Of a stretch of 12,233 nucleotides of DNA, positions 1-6,553 are shown piece by piece. Position 1 is the first letter of the stretch; each line of letters starts with the position of its first letter. The notes beneath the pieces are model-generated. The model had not been told where the DNA came from. It searched no databases and saw only the letters and a program-made list of their open reading frames with translations. Both the position numbers and the translations under genes were made by a program. This DNA comes from Thermofilaceae archaeon (GTDB taxonomy: Archaea; Thermoproteota; Thermoprotei; Thermofilales; B69-G16), in contig JALURF010000083.1 of NCBI GenBank assembly GCA_027017165.1, forward strand, positions 1 to 12,233, read 5' to 3'.

Positions 1-1377
1 CTCTAGAAGTACTTTTCCGGGATTTAAGATGTTATTAGGGTCAAATATTCTCTTTATTGCCTTCATTAGATCGATTTCCTTATCGCTAAGACAGAGATGT
101 AAGTATTCCCTTCTGATAACCCCCACGCCGTGTTCTCCCGTTATTACTCCTCCAAGCTCTATTGCTGCTTCATAAATCTCTTTTCTTACCTTGGCATATT
201 GCTCCGCCGTCCAACCTTCGACTTTCATTATATGTGGGTGTAAGTTCCCGTCACCTGCGTGTCCATAGACCGGTATGTATACACCGTATTTTTCTGAAAT
301 TTCATCAATTCTATCTATGAGCTCTTCCATGCCGGCGGGGGGAACGGCTACATCAAGAATATCCACAGTCTCTGGTTTCAATGCCATATAGATTTCGCTC
401 CTAATTTTCAGGATATCCTCCTGTTCTCTCCGAGACTCGGCGATAAGCGGCTCTAATGCTCCGTATTCGCTACAAACTTCGGCTATTCTTTCACATTGCC
501 TATAAACGGTCTCTTCCTCGATATCGGCTAGTATGATCAAGAGATACACGCTCCCCTCTTCACAAGGCCACACCAACCCTAACCTTCTCGCAGATTTCTC
601 TACTAAGTCTCTTTCGACGTATTCAAGGGCTAGTGGAATCACCCCGCTTTGGAAGATTCCGGGAACCGCCCTTAATGCGTTGTGTCTTTCCTCGAAGGGT
701 ACTATCATTGTTATCGAAAACTTAAACTTAGGATATAGTTTAAGTATAGCTTTAGTTATAACCCCCAAGGTGCCCTCGCTACCTATTATCAAATGCATTA
801 GACCGTATCCGGTATTGTTCTTTATCAGTTTCCCTCCTAAGTTTAGAACTTCACCAGTTGGCAGAACTACCTCAATGCCCTTTACATAGTTCCTCATAAC
901 TCCCGTTTTTACAGCTCTAGCCCCTCCAGCGTTGCAGGCTATTAATCCTCCTATTTGCGCGCTTTCGTCTCCTGGATGCGGTGGAAAGAGAAGATCCACC
1001 TTATCCACCTCTTCTATTAACTTTCTAAGAGTAACTCCCGCCTCGACTATAGCCATTAAATTCTCTTTATCTATCTCAATACTATCCATTCTCTCTAAAG
1101 ATAATATTATTCCTCGTTTTGTCGGTATACAGCCTCCTACTAATCCCGTTCCTCCTCCCCGTGGATAAACGGGGATTTTCTCTCCATTCGCCAGCTTTAG
1201 TATAGCGGCAACCTCTCCCGTGGTTTTAGGTTTTACGAGTATTACATTGGTAGCTGGTAAAGGCTTCATGGGATCCGCCGTTTCGTCTACCAGGTAACCC
1301 TCAATTTTCTCTATATCAGTAATAACCCATTCTTCGCCGACAATATCCACAAGTTTCTCAACTATTTTCTCATCCAC
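1..1377 (-). CDS. glcD: FAD-linked oxidase, GlcD / D-lactate dehydrogenase type (3' end cut by window)
   Basis: A 459-codon frame is open from a GTG at 1377 to the left edge, so only the last few residues and the stop are missing; it ends in ILNPGKVLLE, typical of the family's C-terminus. The N-terminal half is a PCMH/FAD_binding_4 domain: RGGGTGLVGG (residues 73-82) is the pyrophosphate loop, IGGLIACNAGG is at 142-152 and GSEGTLGVIT at 199-208. The C-terminal half is FAD-oxidase_C with GHAGDGNLHPH (372-382) and GEHGVG (414-419), the His-rich region near the flavin and active site. The family oxidises 2-hydroxyacids such as D-lactate or glycolate. The GTG start has a GGAGG about 7 bases upstream and overlaps the etfA end by 8 bases, so the gene is probably co-transcribed and translationally coupled with etfBA; Etf is the likely electron acceptor. 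Substrate is not determinable here. I see no CxxC-rich iron-sulfur domain. Confidence 0.93.
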   Translation of the reverse strand, partial: MDEKIVEKLVDIVGEEWVITDIEKIEGYLVDETADPMKPLPATNVILVKPKTTGEVAAILKLANGEKIPVYPRGGGTGLVGGCIPTKRGIILSLERMDSIEIDKENLMAIVEAGVTLRKLIEEVDKVDLLFPPHPGDESAQIGGLIACNAGGARAVKTGVMRNYVKGIEVVLPTGEVLNLGGKLIKNNTGYGLMHLIIGSEGTLGVITKAILKLYPKFKFSITMIVPFEERHNALRAVPGIFQSGVIPLALEYVERDLVEKSARRLGLVWPCEEGSVYLLIILADIEEETVYRQCERIAEVCSEYGALEPLIAESRREQEDILKIRSEIYMALKPETVDILDVAVPPAGMEELIDRIDEISEKYGVYIPVYGHAGDGNLHPHIMKVEGWTAEQYAKVRKEIYEAAIELGGVITGEHGVGVIRREYLHLCLSDKEIDLMKAIKRIFDPNNILNPGKVLLE

Positions 1378-2362
1378 AAGTCTTCCTCCTCCTCTTTATC
1401 TCTTCGATAAGTTTAGGTATTATTTCGTATAAATCTCCCACTATTCCATAGTCCGCTACTTTGAAAATCGGCGCAGATGGGTCGATGTTTATAGCTATAA
1501 TGATTTTTGAGTTTCTCATACCAGCTAGATGTTGAGGCGAACCCGAAATCCCACAAGCTATATACAGCCTAGGTCTAACCACGTTACCGCTGAATCCCAC
1601 TTGGTGATCCCTAGAGATCCAGCCCTCATCAACTAGAGGCCTACTAGCCCCTACTATTCCGCCGAGAAGCCTAGCCAATTCTTCTATCATCTCTATATCT
1701 TCACGTCTTTTTAATCCACGTCCGCAAGCCACAATAACTTCAGCATCCGAAATCCTAATTCTTTTGGCGCGCTCCTTCCTCAAAACTTTAATACCGGTAT
1801 TCTCTGGCAGCCTTACGCTCTTAACCACAATCTCTCCTTTTCCATAGCGGTTTAATTTCTTCGCTTTAAATACTCTATATCTAACGGTAGCCATTACGGG
1901 TCTAGTCCTGGTCTTTATATACGCGATTATATTTCCAGTAAAGGCCGGACGGACTTGTATGATATCTCCCTTAGCATCTACTTGAATGTCTATACAGTCG
2001 GCGGTTAAGCCCGTATTAAGCGCCGCGGCCACTCTCGGAGCGAGAGAACGGCCTAAACGTGTGGCTCCCATGAGCACTAGTTCAGGCTTTTCTTTTTTTA
2101 GGAAGTTGACTAGCAAGTGTTTATACAATATAACGTCGAAAAGCGCTAAGCGTTTATCATCGAATACAACGACTTTTTGGGCTCCATAATGGAAAAGTTC
2201 GCTAGCCTTGTCTTTAACGTTATAGCCGATAAGCACTCCTATAAGTTTAGTTTTAAGTAAGTCGGCTATTTCTCTACCTTTGCTTAATAGTTCAAAGGTT
2301 ATTGGGTGGAAATGATCTTCATGATACTCAGCAAATACCACTACATCGCTATGTTTTCTCAT
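1370..2362 (-). CDS. etfA: Electron transfer flavoprotein alpha subunit
   Basis: This 330-residue protein is EtfA, the FAD-holding partner of EtfB that shuttles electrons between flavoprotein dehydrogenases and downstream acceptors. The N-terminal ETF domain (about 1-170) has LGRSLAPRVAAAL and GLTADC. The C-terminal FAD domain (about 205-325) has GASR (238-241), QVGFSG (254-259), IACGISG, QHLAGM (277-282), INIDP (291-295) and ADYGIVGD (303-310). The common QVGQTG motif reads QVGFSG here: Ser replaces the Thr that contacts FAD, and Phe replaces Gln. There is no N-terminal ferredoxin extension of the kind reported for Acetobacterium LctC, since the protein opens directly into the ETF domain. 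Its ATG overlaps the etfB stop as ATGA, so the two are translationally coupled. It ends in a Lys/Arg-rich tail over which the next gene's ribosome-binding site is laid. Confidence 0.96.
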   Translation of the reverse strand: MRKHSDVVVFAEYHEDHFHPITFELLSKGREIADLLKTKLIGVLIGYNVKDKASELFHYGAQKVVVFDDKRLALFDVILYKHLLVNFLKKEKPELVLMGATRLGRSLAPRVAAALNTGLTADCIDIQVDAKGDIIQVRPAFTGNIIAYIKTRTRPVMATVRYRVFKAKKLNRYGKGEIVVKSVRLPENTGIKVLRKERAKRIRISDAEVIVACGRGLKRREDIEMIEELARLLGGIVGASRPLVDEGWISRDHQVGFSGNVVRPRLYIACGISGSPQHLAGMRNSKIIIAINIDPSAPIFKVADYGIVGDLYEIIPKLIEEIKRRRKTCG

Positions 2363-3153
2363 AAGAAACCCTCTTTTTCTAAAACTCCAATAATCTCTTC
2401 AACGGCGCTTTCTCCTTTTAGGATTTTACATCCTTTCTTGCCTATTTCGGGAAATGCAACCTTATATACGGATGTAGGAGAACCGGATATGCCGAATCTC
2501 GAAACGTCTCCGATCCCCGATAAATCCTCTGCGCTCCATATTTCTATCTCTGCTTTTCTGGCTCTAAGTTTGGCTTTTAGGGATGGAAGCCTAGGCGTGT
2601 TTATATCCTTGGTCACCGTGATGAGCGCAGGCAGTCTAACCTCGACTAGGTAGTAGGCGTCCTCCATATCGCAGACTACAAATATTTTATCTTTCGATAC
2701 TTCTCTTAGCTCAGAAACGTAAGCTACGTGAGGAATTCCAAGATGCTCGGCGAGTTCCGGCCCTACCTGTCCGGTATCCCCGTCAACAGTTTTTTCGCCG
2801 CATATTATAAGATCGAAATATCCTATTTTCTTAATGGCACAGGCTAAGGTATATGAGGTAGCTAGGGTATCCGCTCCCGCGAATTTAACGTCCGATAATA
2901 ATATTGCTCTATCGGCTCCTCGAGAAAGAGCATCTCTAAGGCAAAACTCTGCTTGCGGCGGGCCCATGCTTATTACGGTAATAGTTCCACCGAGTTTTTC
3001 TTTTATCTGAACCGCCGTTTCCAAAGCGTTTAGATCAAAGGGATTAGTTTCTCCAGGTGCGGAGCTTCTATCAATTCTACCAGTTTTGGTATCAAATTTC
3101 ACCTTCTCGATATCAGGTACGTATTTCATGGGCACGATTAGGTGAAATTCCAT
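2359..3153 (-). CDS. etfB: Electron transfer flavoprotein beta subunit (bifurcating-type motifs)
   Basis: This 264-residue protein is EtfB, first gene of the minus-strand operon. Recognisable blocks are NPFDLNALE (37-45), SMGPPQA (62-68), FAGADTLATSY (91-101), DGDTGQVGP (124-132), AEHLGIP (135-141), TKDINTPR (181-188) and SGSPTSVYK (223-231). The MGPPQA, GADT-ATS and DGDT-QVGP combination is what I know from EtfB proteins of electron-bifurcating and LDH/Etf complexes (Acidaminococcus, Acetobacterium), whereas mitochondrial-type EtfB binds AMP in place of the second FAD. That the mature dimer holds two flavins is an inference from similarity recalled from memory. The ATG at 3153 is the only start that gives the usual MxxxVxMKxVPD-like N-terminus. 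A TTTAAT-like box lies about 29 bases upstream, so the mRNA may be leaderless or nearly so. Confidence 0.95.
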   Translation of the reverse strand: MEFHLIVPMKYVPDIEKVKFDTKTGRIDRSSAPGETNPFDLNALETAVQIKEKLGGTITVISMGPPQAEFCLRDALSRGADRAILLSDVKFAGADTLATSYTLACAIKKIGYFDLIICGEKTVDGDTGQVGPELAEHLGIPHVAYVSELREVSKDKIFVVCDMEDAYYLVEVRLPALITVTKDINTPRLPSLKAKLRARKAEIEIWSAEDLSGIGDVSRFGISGSPTSVYKVAFPEIGKKGCKILKGESAVEEIIGVLEKEGFL

Positions 3154-3176
3154 AGCATTATATGAATAGTCAAGCT

Positions 3177-3190
3177 AATGATTAAAGTTC
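3177..3190 (-). promoter_or_regulatory. Possible TATA box of the etfB-etfA-glcD operon
   Basis: Read on the minus strand this stretch contains GAACTTTAATCATT. The TTTAAT core lies about 29 bases before the etfB ATG, the spacing expected for an archaeal promoter driving a leaderless transcript. A second AT-rich run (TCATATAAT, about 3159-3167) is too close to the ATG to act as its TATA box. No clear BRE is visible, so the assignment is tentative. Confidence 0.35.
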
Positions 3191-3213
3191 CGACCTCAAT
3201 TGTCAACTTCAGA

Positions 3214-3273
3214 CTTTCCTCTGAAAACTTAAGCTGATTTCATGCCGCGTTGTTTGAGCCAAGTAGAGGAAAG
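3214..3273. repeat. Inverted repeat with 9-base perfect arms in the divergent intergenic region
   Basis: CTTTCCTCT at 3214-3222 is the exact reverse complement of AGAGGAAAG at 3265-3273, with 42 bases between. The repeat lies between the presumed etfB and rpl24 promoters in the 204-base gap (3154-3357). It could be a protein-binding dyad or chance; the loop is long for a terminator hairpin and no T run follows. I see no gene or recognisable RNA in this gap. Confidence 0.3.
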
Positions 3274-3314
3274 CATTGAGTTGCCGTAGTTAAGTATACG
3301 TTATGTTTTAGTAA

Positions 3315-3325
3315 TGTTTATATTG
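3315..3325 (+). promoter_or_regulatory. Likely TATA box for the uL24-led ribosomal operon
   Basis: GTTTATATTG lies about 37 bases before the rpl24 ATG. With the usual 25-base spacing, initiation would fall near 3345, giving a leader of a dozen bases that contains the purine-rich GAGGGAG. A classical purine BRE is not obvious just upstream. The call rests on the TATA shape, spacing and the need for a promoter here, as the neighbour on the left is divergent. Confidence 0.5.
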
Positions 3326-3357
3326 AAGGTTTTTTATGTTGTGAGGGAGTGTAAAGT

Positions 3358-3732
3358 ATGGGTCGAGTGGCGTCGCAGCCTAGAAAAGTTAGAAAACGTA
3401 TGTTTAATGCCCCACTCCACATTAGGCGTAAATTCTTGACTGCCCCCTTAGCTCCGACGTTGAGGAGAGAAGTAGGTATTAAGCGGTTGCCTGTTAGGAA
3501 GGGAGATACTGTGCTCATCATGAGAGGGGAGTTTGCAGGTCACGAAGGTAAAGTAGTTAGAGTTAGCGTTAAAAAAGCAAGGATTTATGTTGAAGGTGCT
3601 ACTCGGAGAAAAGTCGATGGTACAGAGATATTCGTACCCATTCACGCATCTAAGGTTATGATTACTAAATTAGATCTTTCGGATGATAAAAGAAAGGAAA
3701 TTATCAAACGTAAGGGAGGTAAGGTTAAGTGA
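3358..3732 (+). CDS. rpl24: Large-subunit ribosomal protein uL24 (L24)
   Basis: This 124-residue protein is archaeal-type uL24, an early assembly protein of the large ribosomal subunit that binds 23S rRNA near the exit tunnel. The basic N-terminus (QPRKVRKRMFNAPLHIRRK) is typical of archaeal/eukaryal L24/L26, and a KOW motif follows at about 47-75 (VRKGDTVLIMRGEFAGHEGK). Its stop overlaps the next start as GTGA. It is the first gene after the divergent Etf operon; in most archaeal genomes uL14 precedes it, but no uL14 is present here. The ATG is preceded by a weak GAGGGAG. Confidence 0.97.
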   Translation: MGRVASQPRKVRKRMFNAPLHIRRKFLTAPLAPTLRREVGIKRLPVRKGDTVLIMRGEFAGHEGKVVRVSVKKARIYVEGATRRKVDGTEIFVPIHASKVMITKLDLSDDKRKEIIKRKGGKVK

Positions 3733-4484
3733 AGGACATCAGGGGAAGCTTAAGGCATCTACCTAGGGCTAGAGCTCCGTGGTACTGGCCTATACTAAGA
3801 AAAGAGTTTAGATGGACAGTAAAGCCAAGCCCTGGACCTCATCCTCTACGTAGATGTATCCCTTTGGGTATTATAATCAGGGATATCCTAGGCTATACTT
3901 CCTCGATGAGAGAAGCCAGAAGAGTGCTTAGTGAAGGGAAAATAGAAGTCGATGGCAAAGTCGTGAAAGATTATAAATATCCAGTCGGGTTGATGGACGT
4001 CGTTCACATTAAGCCGACGGGAGAATACTTTAGAGTTATGCCTCATCCGCAGAAGTTCCTGTGGCTCCACCCAATAGATGAAAAAGAAGCCGAATTTAAG
4101 CTCTGTAGAATAGAAAACAAGACTATGGTTAAGGGGGGAAATCTACAATTAAATCTGCATGATGGACGGAACTATCTGATCCGCTTAGCTAATCCGATGG
4201 ATCCTGTGGAAGATGTCTACAAGACTCTAGATACGGTAAAGCTTGCTATACCCAAGCAAGAAATTCTAGAACACGTGAAATTAGAGAAGGGAACTCTCGT
4301 GTATATAATAGATGGTTCTCACGTTGGGACTATTGGTATAATAGAGGAGATAAAACAAGTATTTAAGAGAAGAAAAGCCGCAGTTGTAGTCGCTGATGAA
4401 AACGGAAATAAAAGAGCGACAATACTCGACTACGTGTTTGCAATAGGTAGAGATAAGCCATTGATAAGCCTGCCCGAGTGGTAG
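3729..4484 (+). CDS. rps4e: Small-subunit ribosomal protein eS4 (S4e)
   Basis: This 251-residue protein is eS4, found only in archaea and eukaryotes, a 30S subunit rRNA-binding protein. It opens with the family signature RGSLRHLPRARAPWYWPI (S4e N-terminal region), followed by an S4 RNA-binding domain (about 43-100, with REARRVLSEGKIEVDGKVVKD), the S4e central domain (HDGRNYLI at 144-151) and a KOW motif at about 186-210. The GTG start at 3729 overlaps the rpl24 stop and has GGAGGT 8 bases upstream inside rpl24, a strong coupling arrangement. Length is normal for the family. Confidence 0.98.
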   Translation: MKDIRGSLRHLPRARAPWYWPILRKEFRWTVKPSPGPHPLRRCIPLGIIIRDILGYTSSMREARRVLSEGKIEVDGKVVKDYKYPVGLMDVVHIKPTGEYFRVMPHPQKFLWLHPIDEKEAEFKLCRIENKTMVKGGNLQLNLHDGRNYLIRLANPMDPVEDVYKTLDTVKLAIPKQEILEHVKLEKGTLVYIIDGSHVGTIGIIEEIKQVFKRRKAAVVVADENGNKRATILDYVFAIGRDKPLISLPEW

Positions 4485-4486
4485 AT

Positions 4487-5044
4487 ATGTCTGAGGAGAA
4501 AATGTACTTAGAAACCGATCATCCAATGAGAAGAGTAATTCTAGGCAAAGTAGTAGTCAATATGGCTGTAGGAGAATCTGGAGAAAGATTAGCTAACGCC
4601 GTAAAAGTCTTAGAACAATTAACTGGCCAGAAGCCGAGTTTAAGAAAAGCTAAGAGAACGATAAAAGAATTCGGTATTAAAAAAGGAGAAAATATCGCGT
4701 GTGTAGTTACTCTCCGCGGCAAAAAGGCGTTTGAATTTTTGAAAAAAGCTCTTGAAGCTGTTGACAATGAAATACTCGTGTCAAGCATAGATGAATACGG
4801 CAACTTCGCTTTTGGAGTAAAAGAGCACATATACCTACCGGGCGTAAAGTACGATCCATCCGTAGGAATTTTCGGATTTGATGTTATAGTTGCCCTCGAA
4901 AGACCGGGTTACCGCATAGCTCGACGACGGAGAGCCAGGTCTAGAGTGCCTATAAGACATAGGGTAACTAAGCAAGAAGCGATAGAATTTATTACTAAGG
5001 TTTTAGGTGCTAAAGTCATAGAAAAAAGGAGAAGAAGGTGGTAA
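4487..5044 (+). CDS. rpl5: Large-subunit ribosomal protein uL5 (L5)
   Basis: uL5 binds 5S rRNA and forms part of the central protuberance of the 50S subunit. Family features are HPMRR, KVVVNMAVGESGERL, TGQKPSLRKAKRTIKEFGIKKGENIA (conserved Q-KP--RKAKR-I--F-IRKGE block) and the C-terminal GIFGFDVIVALERPGYRIARRRRARS followed by HRVTKQEA. The start is uncertain: GTG 4478 (overlapping the eS4 stop), ATG 4487 and ATG 4502 are all in frame. ATG 4502 has GAGGAG 4 bases upstream and starts close to the conserved HPMRR; ATG 4487 gives a more usual leader length. I list 4487 as the compromise. Confidence 0.96.
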   Translation: MSEEKMYLETDHPMRRVILGKVVVNMAVGESGERLANAVKVLEQLTGQKPSLRKAKRTIKEFGIKKGENIACVVTLRGKKAFEFLKKALEAVDNEILVSSIDEYGNFAFGVKEHIYLPGVKYDPSVGIFGFDVIVALERPGYRIARRRRARSRVPIRHRVTKQEAIEFITKVLGAKVIEKRRRRW

Positions 5045-5045
5045 G

Positions 5046-5210
5046 ATGGGTAAGATAAAACCTCCCAAGGAAAGAAAATACGGTAAAGGATCAAGAAGAT
5101 GTATCAGATGCGGAACTCATGAAGCTTTAATAAGGATGTATAATTTGAACTTGTGTAGAAGGTGCTTTAGAGAAGTAGCTGAAATTATAGGTTTTAAAAA
5201 ATATAATTAG
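5046..5210 (+). CDS. rps14: Small-subunit ribosomal protein uS14 (S14), zinc-binding type
   Basis: This 54-residue protein, one base after the rpl5 stop, is archaeal uS14, which sits in the head of the 30S subunit. Two CxxC pairs, C19-x-x-C22 (CIRC) and C37-x-x-C40 (CRRC), form the zinc site typical of the C+ form of the family. Other signatures are the KYGKGSRRC stretch and the tail LCRRCFREVAEIIGFKKYN. An AGGTGG lies just before the ATG, overlapping the rpl5 end. Length and position between uL5 and uS8 are both normal. Confidence 0.97.
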   Translation: MGKIKPPKERKYGKGSRRCIRCGTHEALIRMYNLNLCRRCFREVAEIIGFKKYN

Positions 5211-5253
5211 CTCAGGTTTATCCGTATAATACTTTTTGTTATCCATTCTAACG

Positions 5254-5268
5254 AAAGATTTATTATTA
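5254..5268 (+). promoter_or_regulatory. Possible internal promoter before uS8
   Basis: The 107-base gap between uS14 and uS8 is long for this otherwise overlapping gene string. It holds AAGATTTATTATTAG, where TTTATTA resembles an archaeal TATA box; initiation about 25 bases on would leave a leader of roughly 30 bases carrying GGGGAG. A T-rich run (ACTTTTTGTT, about 5230-5239) just upstream could end transcription from the uL24 promoter. Both readings are weak pattern matches. Confidence 0.3.
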
Positions 5269-5317
5269 GTTTGTCCTGTCGGTAAGAAGAGAGTCGTAGA
5301 GAGCTGGCGGGGAGAAT

Positions 5318-5710
5318 ATGGTAGTCAGAGACAATCTGGCAAACGCCCTATCGACAATAATGAATAATGAAATGAGAGGTAAAAAAGAGTGTATAGTATA
5401 TCCAGCATCTAAGTTCATAGCACGAGTACTCCGAGTCATGCAAAAATATGGATATATAGGCGAGTTCGAGTATATCGATGATGGACGAGCGGGTAAGTTT
5501 AGAATACAATTGTTGGGGAGAATAAATAAGTGTGGAGTAATAAAGCCCAGATTCCCAGTTAAAAAAGACGAGTTCGTGGAATGGGAGAAGAAATTCCTGC
5601 CCTCGAGAGACATAGGAATACTGATAGTTTCCACGCCTAAGGGAGTAATGAGCCATATAGAGGCAAAAGAAGCCGGAATCGGAGGTGTGCTTGTAGCTTA
5701 TGTCTACTGA
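5318..5710 (+). CDS. rps8: Small-subunit ribosomal protein uS8 (S8)
   Basis: This 130-residue protein is uS8, a primary 16S rRNA-binding protein of the 30S central domain. The N-terminus DNLANALSTIMNNEMRGKKE and the C-terminal STPKGVMSHIEAKEAGIGGVLVAYVY (conserved S-T--G-M-H-EA---GIGG motif) are diagnostic, and the IGEFEYIDDGRAGKF block is archaeal-type. The ATG is preceded by GGGGAG. Its 3' end overlaps the next start by 11 bases. In most archaea uL6 follows uS8; here eL32 follows directly. Confidence 0.98.
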   Translation: MVVRDNLANALSTIMNNEMRGKKECIVYPASKFIARVLRVMQKYGYIGEFEYIDDGRAGKFRIQLLGRINKCGVIKPRFPVKKDEFVEWEKKFLPSRDIGILIVSTPKGVMSHIEAKEAGIGGVLVAYVY

Positions 5711-6092
5711 AATCCCTAGAGAAGAGATTAAAAGATTACTTAGAGTAAGAGAGTTGTTAAAGAAGAAGAAACCAGAATTTATACGCATGAATTCGTGGAG
5801 ATTGCCACGTCTAGGAGATGGATGGAGACACCCTAGGACGTTGGATAATAAGATAAAGTGGGAGAAAAAGGGATTTCCAGCTAGAGTAAAAATAGGATAT
5901 CGGAAACCTAGGCTCGTGAGAGGGCTACATCCTAGCGGGTTTGTAGAGGTCCTTGTACATAATCCGAGAGAGTTGGAGAATCTGAATCCTGAAATCCACG
6001 CAATTAGGATAGCATCCACGGTCGGTAAAAGAAAGGAGGCAGAAATACTTAAAAGAGCTAAAGAATTAGGGTTAAAAGTCCTGAATGCGTGA
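5700..6092 (+). CDS. rpl32e: Large-subunit ribosomal protein eL32 (L32e)
   Basis: This 130-residue protein is eL32, an archaeal/eukaryal 50S protein. Signatures are FIRMNSWRLPRLGDGWRHPR, GYRKPRLVRGLHPSGFVEVLVHNPREL and the highly conserved AIRIASTVGKRKEAEI. ATG 5700 lies inside the last codons of rps8, with GGAGGTG about 12 bases upstream; an in-frame stop at 5694-5696 excludes any earlier start. The overlap with rps8 leaves no room for a uL6 remnant. Confidence 0.97.
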   Translation: MSTEIPREEIKRLLRVRELLKKKKPEFIRMNSWRLPRLGDGWRHPRTLDNKIKWEKKGFPARVKIGYRKPRLVRGLHPSGFVEVLVHNPRELENLNPEIHAIRIASTVGKRKEAEILKRAKELGLKVLNA

Positions 6093-6102
6093 GGTGTCGG
6101 AC

Positions 6103-6552
6103 TTGACTATGAAAACTATAAAGAGAATGGCTGCGGAGATATTAAAAGTGGGAGAAAGTAGAATATGGATAGATCCGGAAAGAGCTGGCGAGCTGTATGA
6201 TATCGTTTCTAGAGAACAGGTGAAGAAACTTATTCATGATGGAGTTATAAAGAAACTACCTCCCAGTACGCCATCCAGAGGTCGAATAAGGATAAAGAAG
6301 GAGAAGAAAAAGAAGGGTAGGAGGCGGGGGCACGGTAAAAGGAAAGGTCCGAGGTATGATGAAAAGGATGTTTGGATATCTAAAATAAGAGCGCAGAGGA
6401 AATTCTTAAAGAATTTAAGAGAACGGAAACTCATAGATAGAAAGACTTATCGACGCTTATATAGGCTTTCTAAGGGAGGCTTCTTCAGAAGCATAGCTCA
6501 CTTAAAGTTGTATATTAGAGAACATAAACTAATTAGAAAGAGGCGATTGTAG
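6103..6552 (+). CDS. rpl19e: Large-subunit ribosomal protein eL19 (L19e), TTG start
   Basis: eL19 is an archaeal/eukaryal 50S protein that takes part in an intersubunit bridge. Signatures are RMAAEILKVGESRIWIDPER, the basic mid-section with PSRGRIR and RRRGHGKRKGPR, and the helical KIRAQRKFLKNLRERKLIDRKTYRRLY. An ATG at 6085 is also in frame, but GAGGTG at 6091-6096 lies 6-7 bases before TTG 6103, and this start leaves nine residues before AAEIL, matching homologues I recall (M-NLK-QRRLAAEIL). I therefore choose TTG 6103, giving 149 residues; ATG 6109 is the next alternative. Confidence 0.95.
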   Translation: MTMKTIKRMAAEILKVGESRIWIDPERAGELYDIVSREQVKKLIHDGVIKKLPPSTPSRGRIRIKKEKKKKGRRRGHGKRKGPRYDEKDVWISKIRAQRKFLKNLRERKLIDRKTYRRLYRLSKGGFFRSIAHLKLYIREHKLIRKRRL

Positions 6553-6553
6553 C

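Noticed and set aside
533..1168. Two plus-strand frames within the left 1.2 kb.
   Set aside because: They are antisense to the glcD-type gene, whose family motifs run through the whole region on the minus strand.
3176..3240. Possible C/D-box small RNA: AATGATTA followed by CTGA about 40 bases on.
   Set aside because: The C box is imperfect, internal C'/D' boxes are missing, and no guide match to rRNA could be tested.
5348..6019. A 223-codon minus-strand frame across uS8 and eL32.
   Set aside because: It is antisense to two certain ribosomal genes and its composition mirrors their codon bias; no domain is recognisable.
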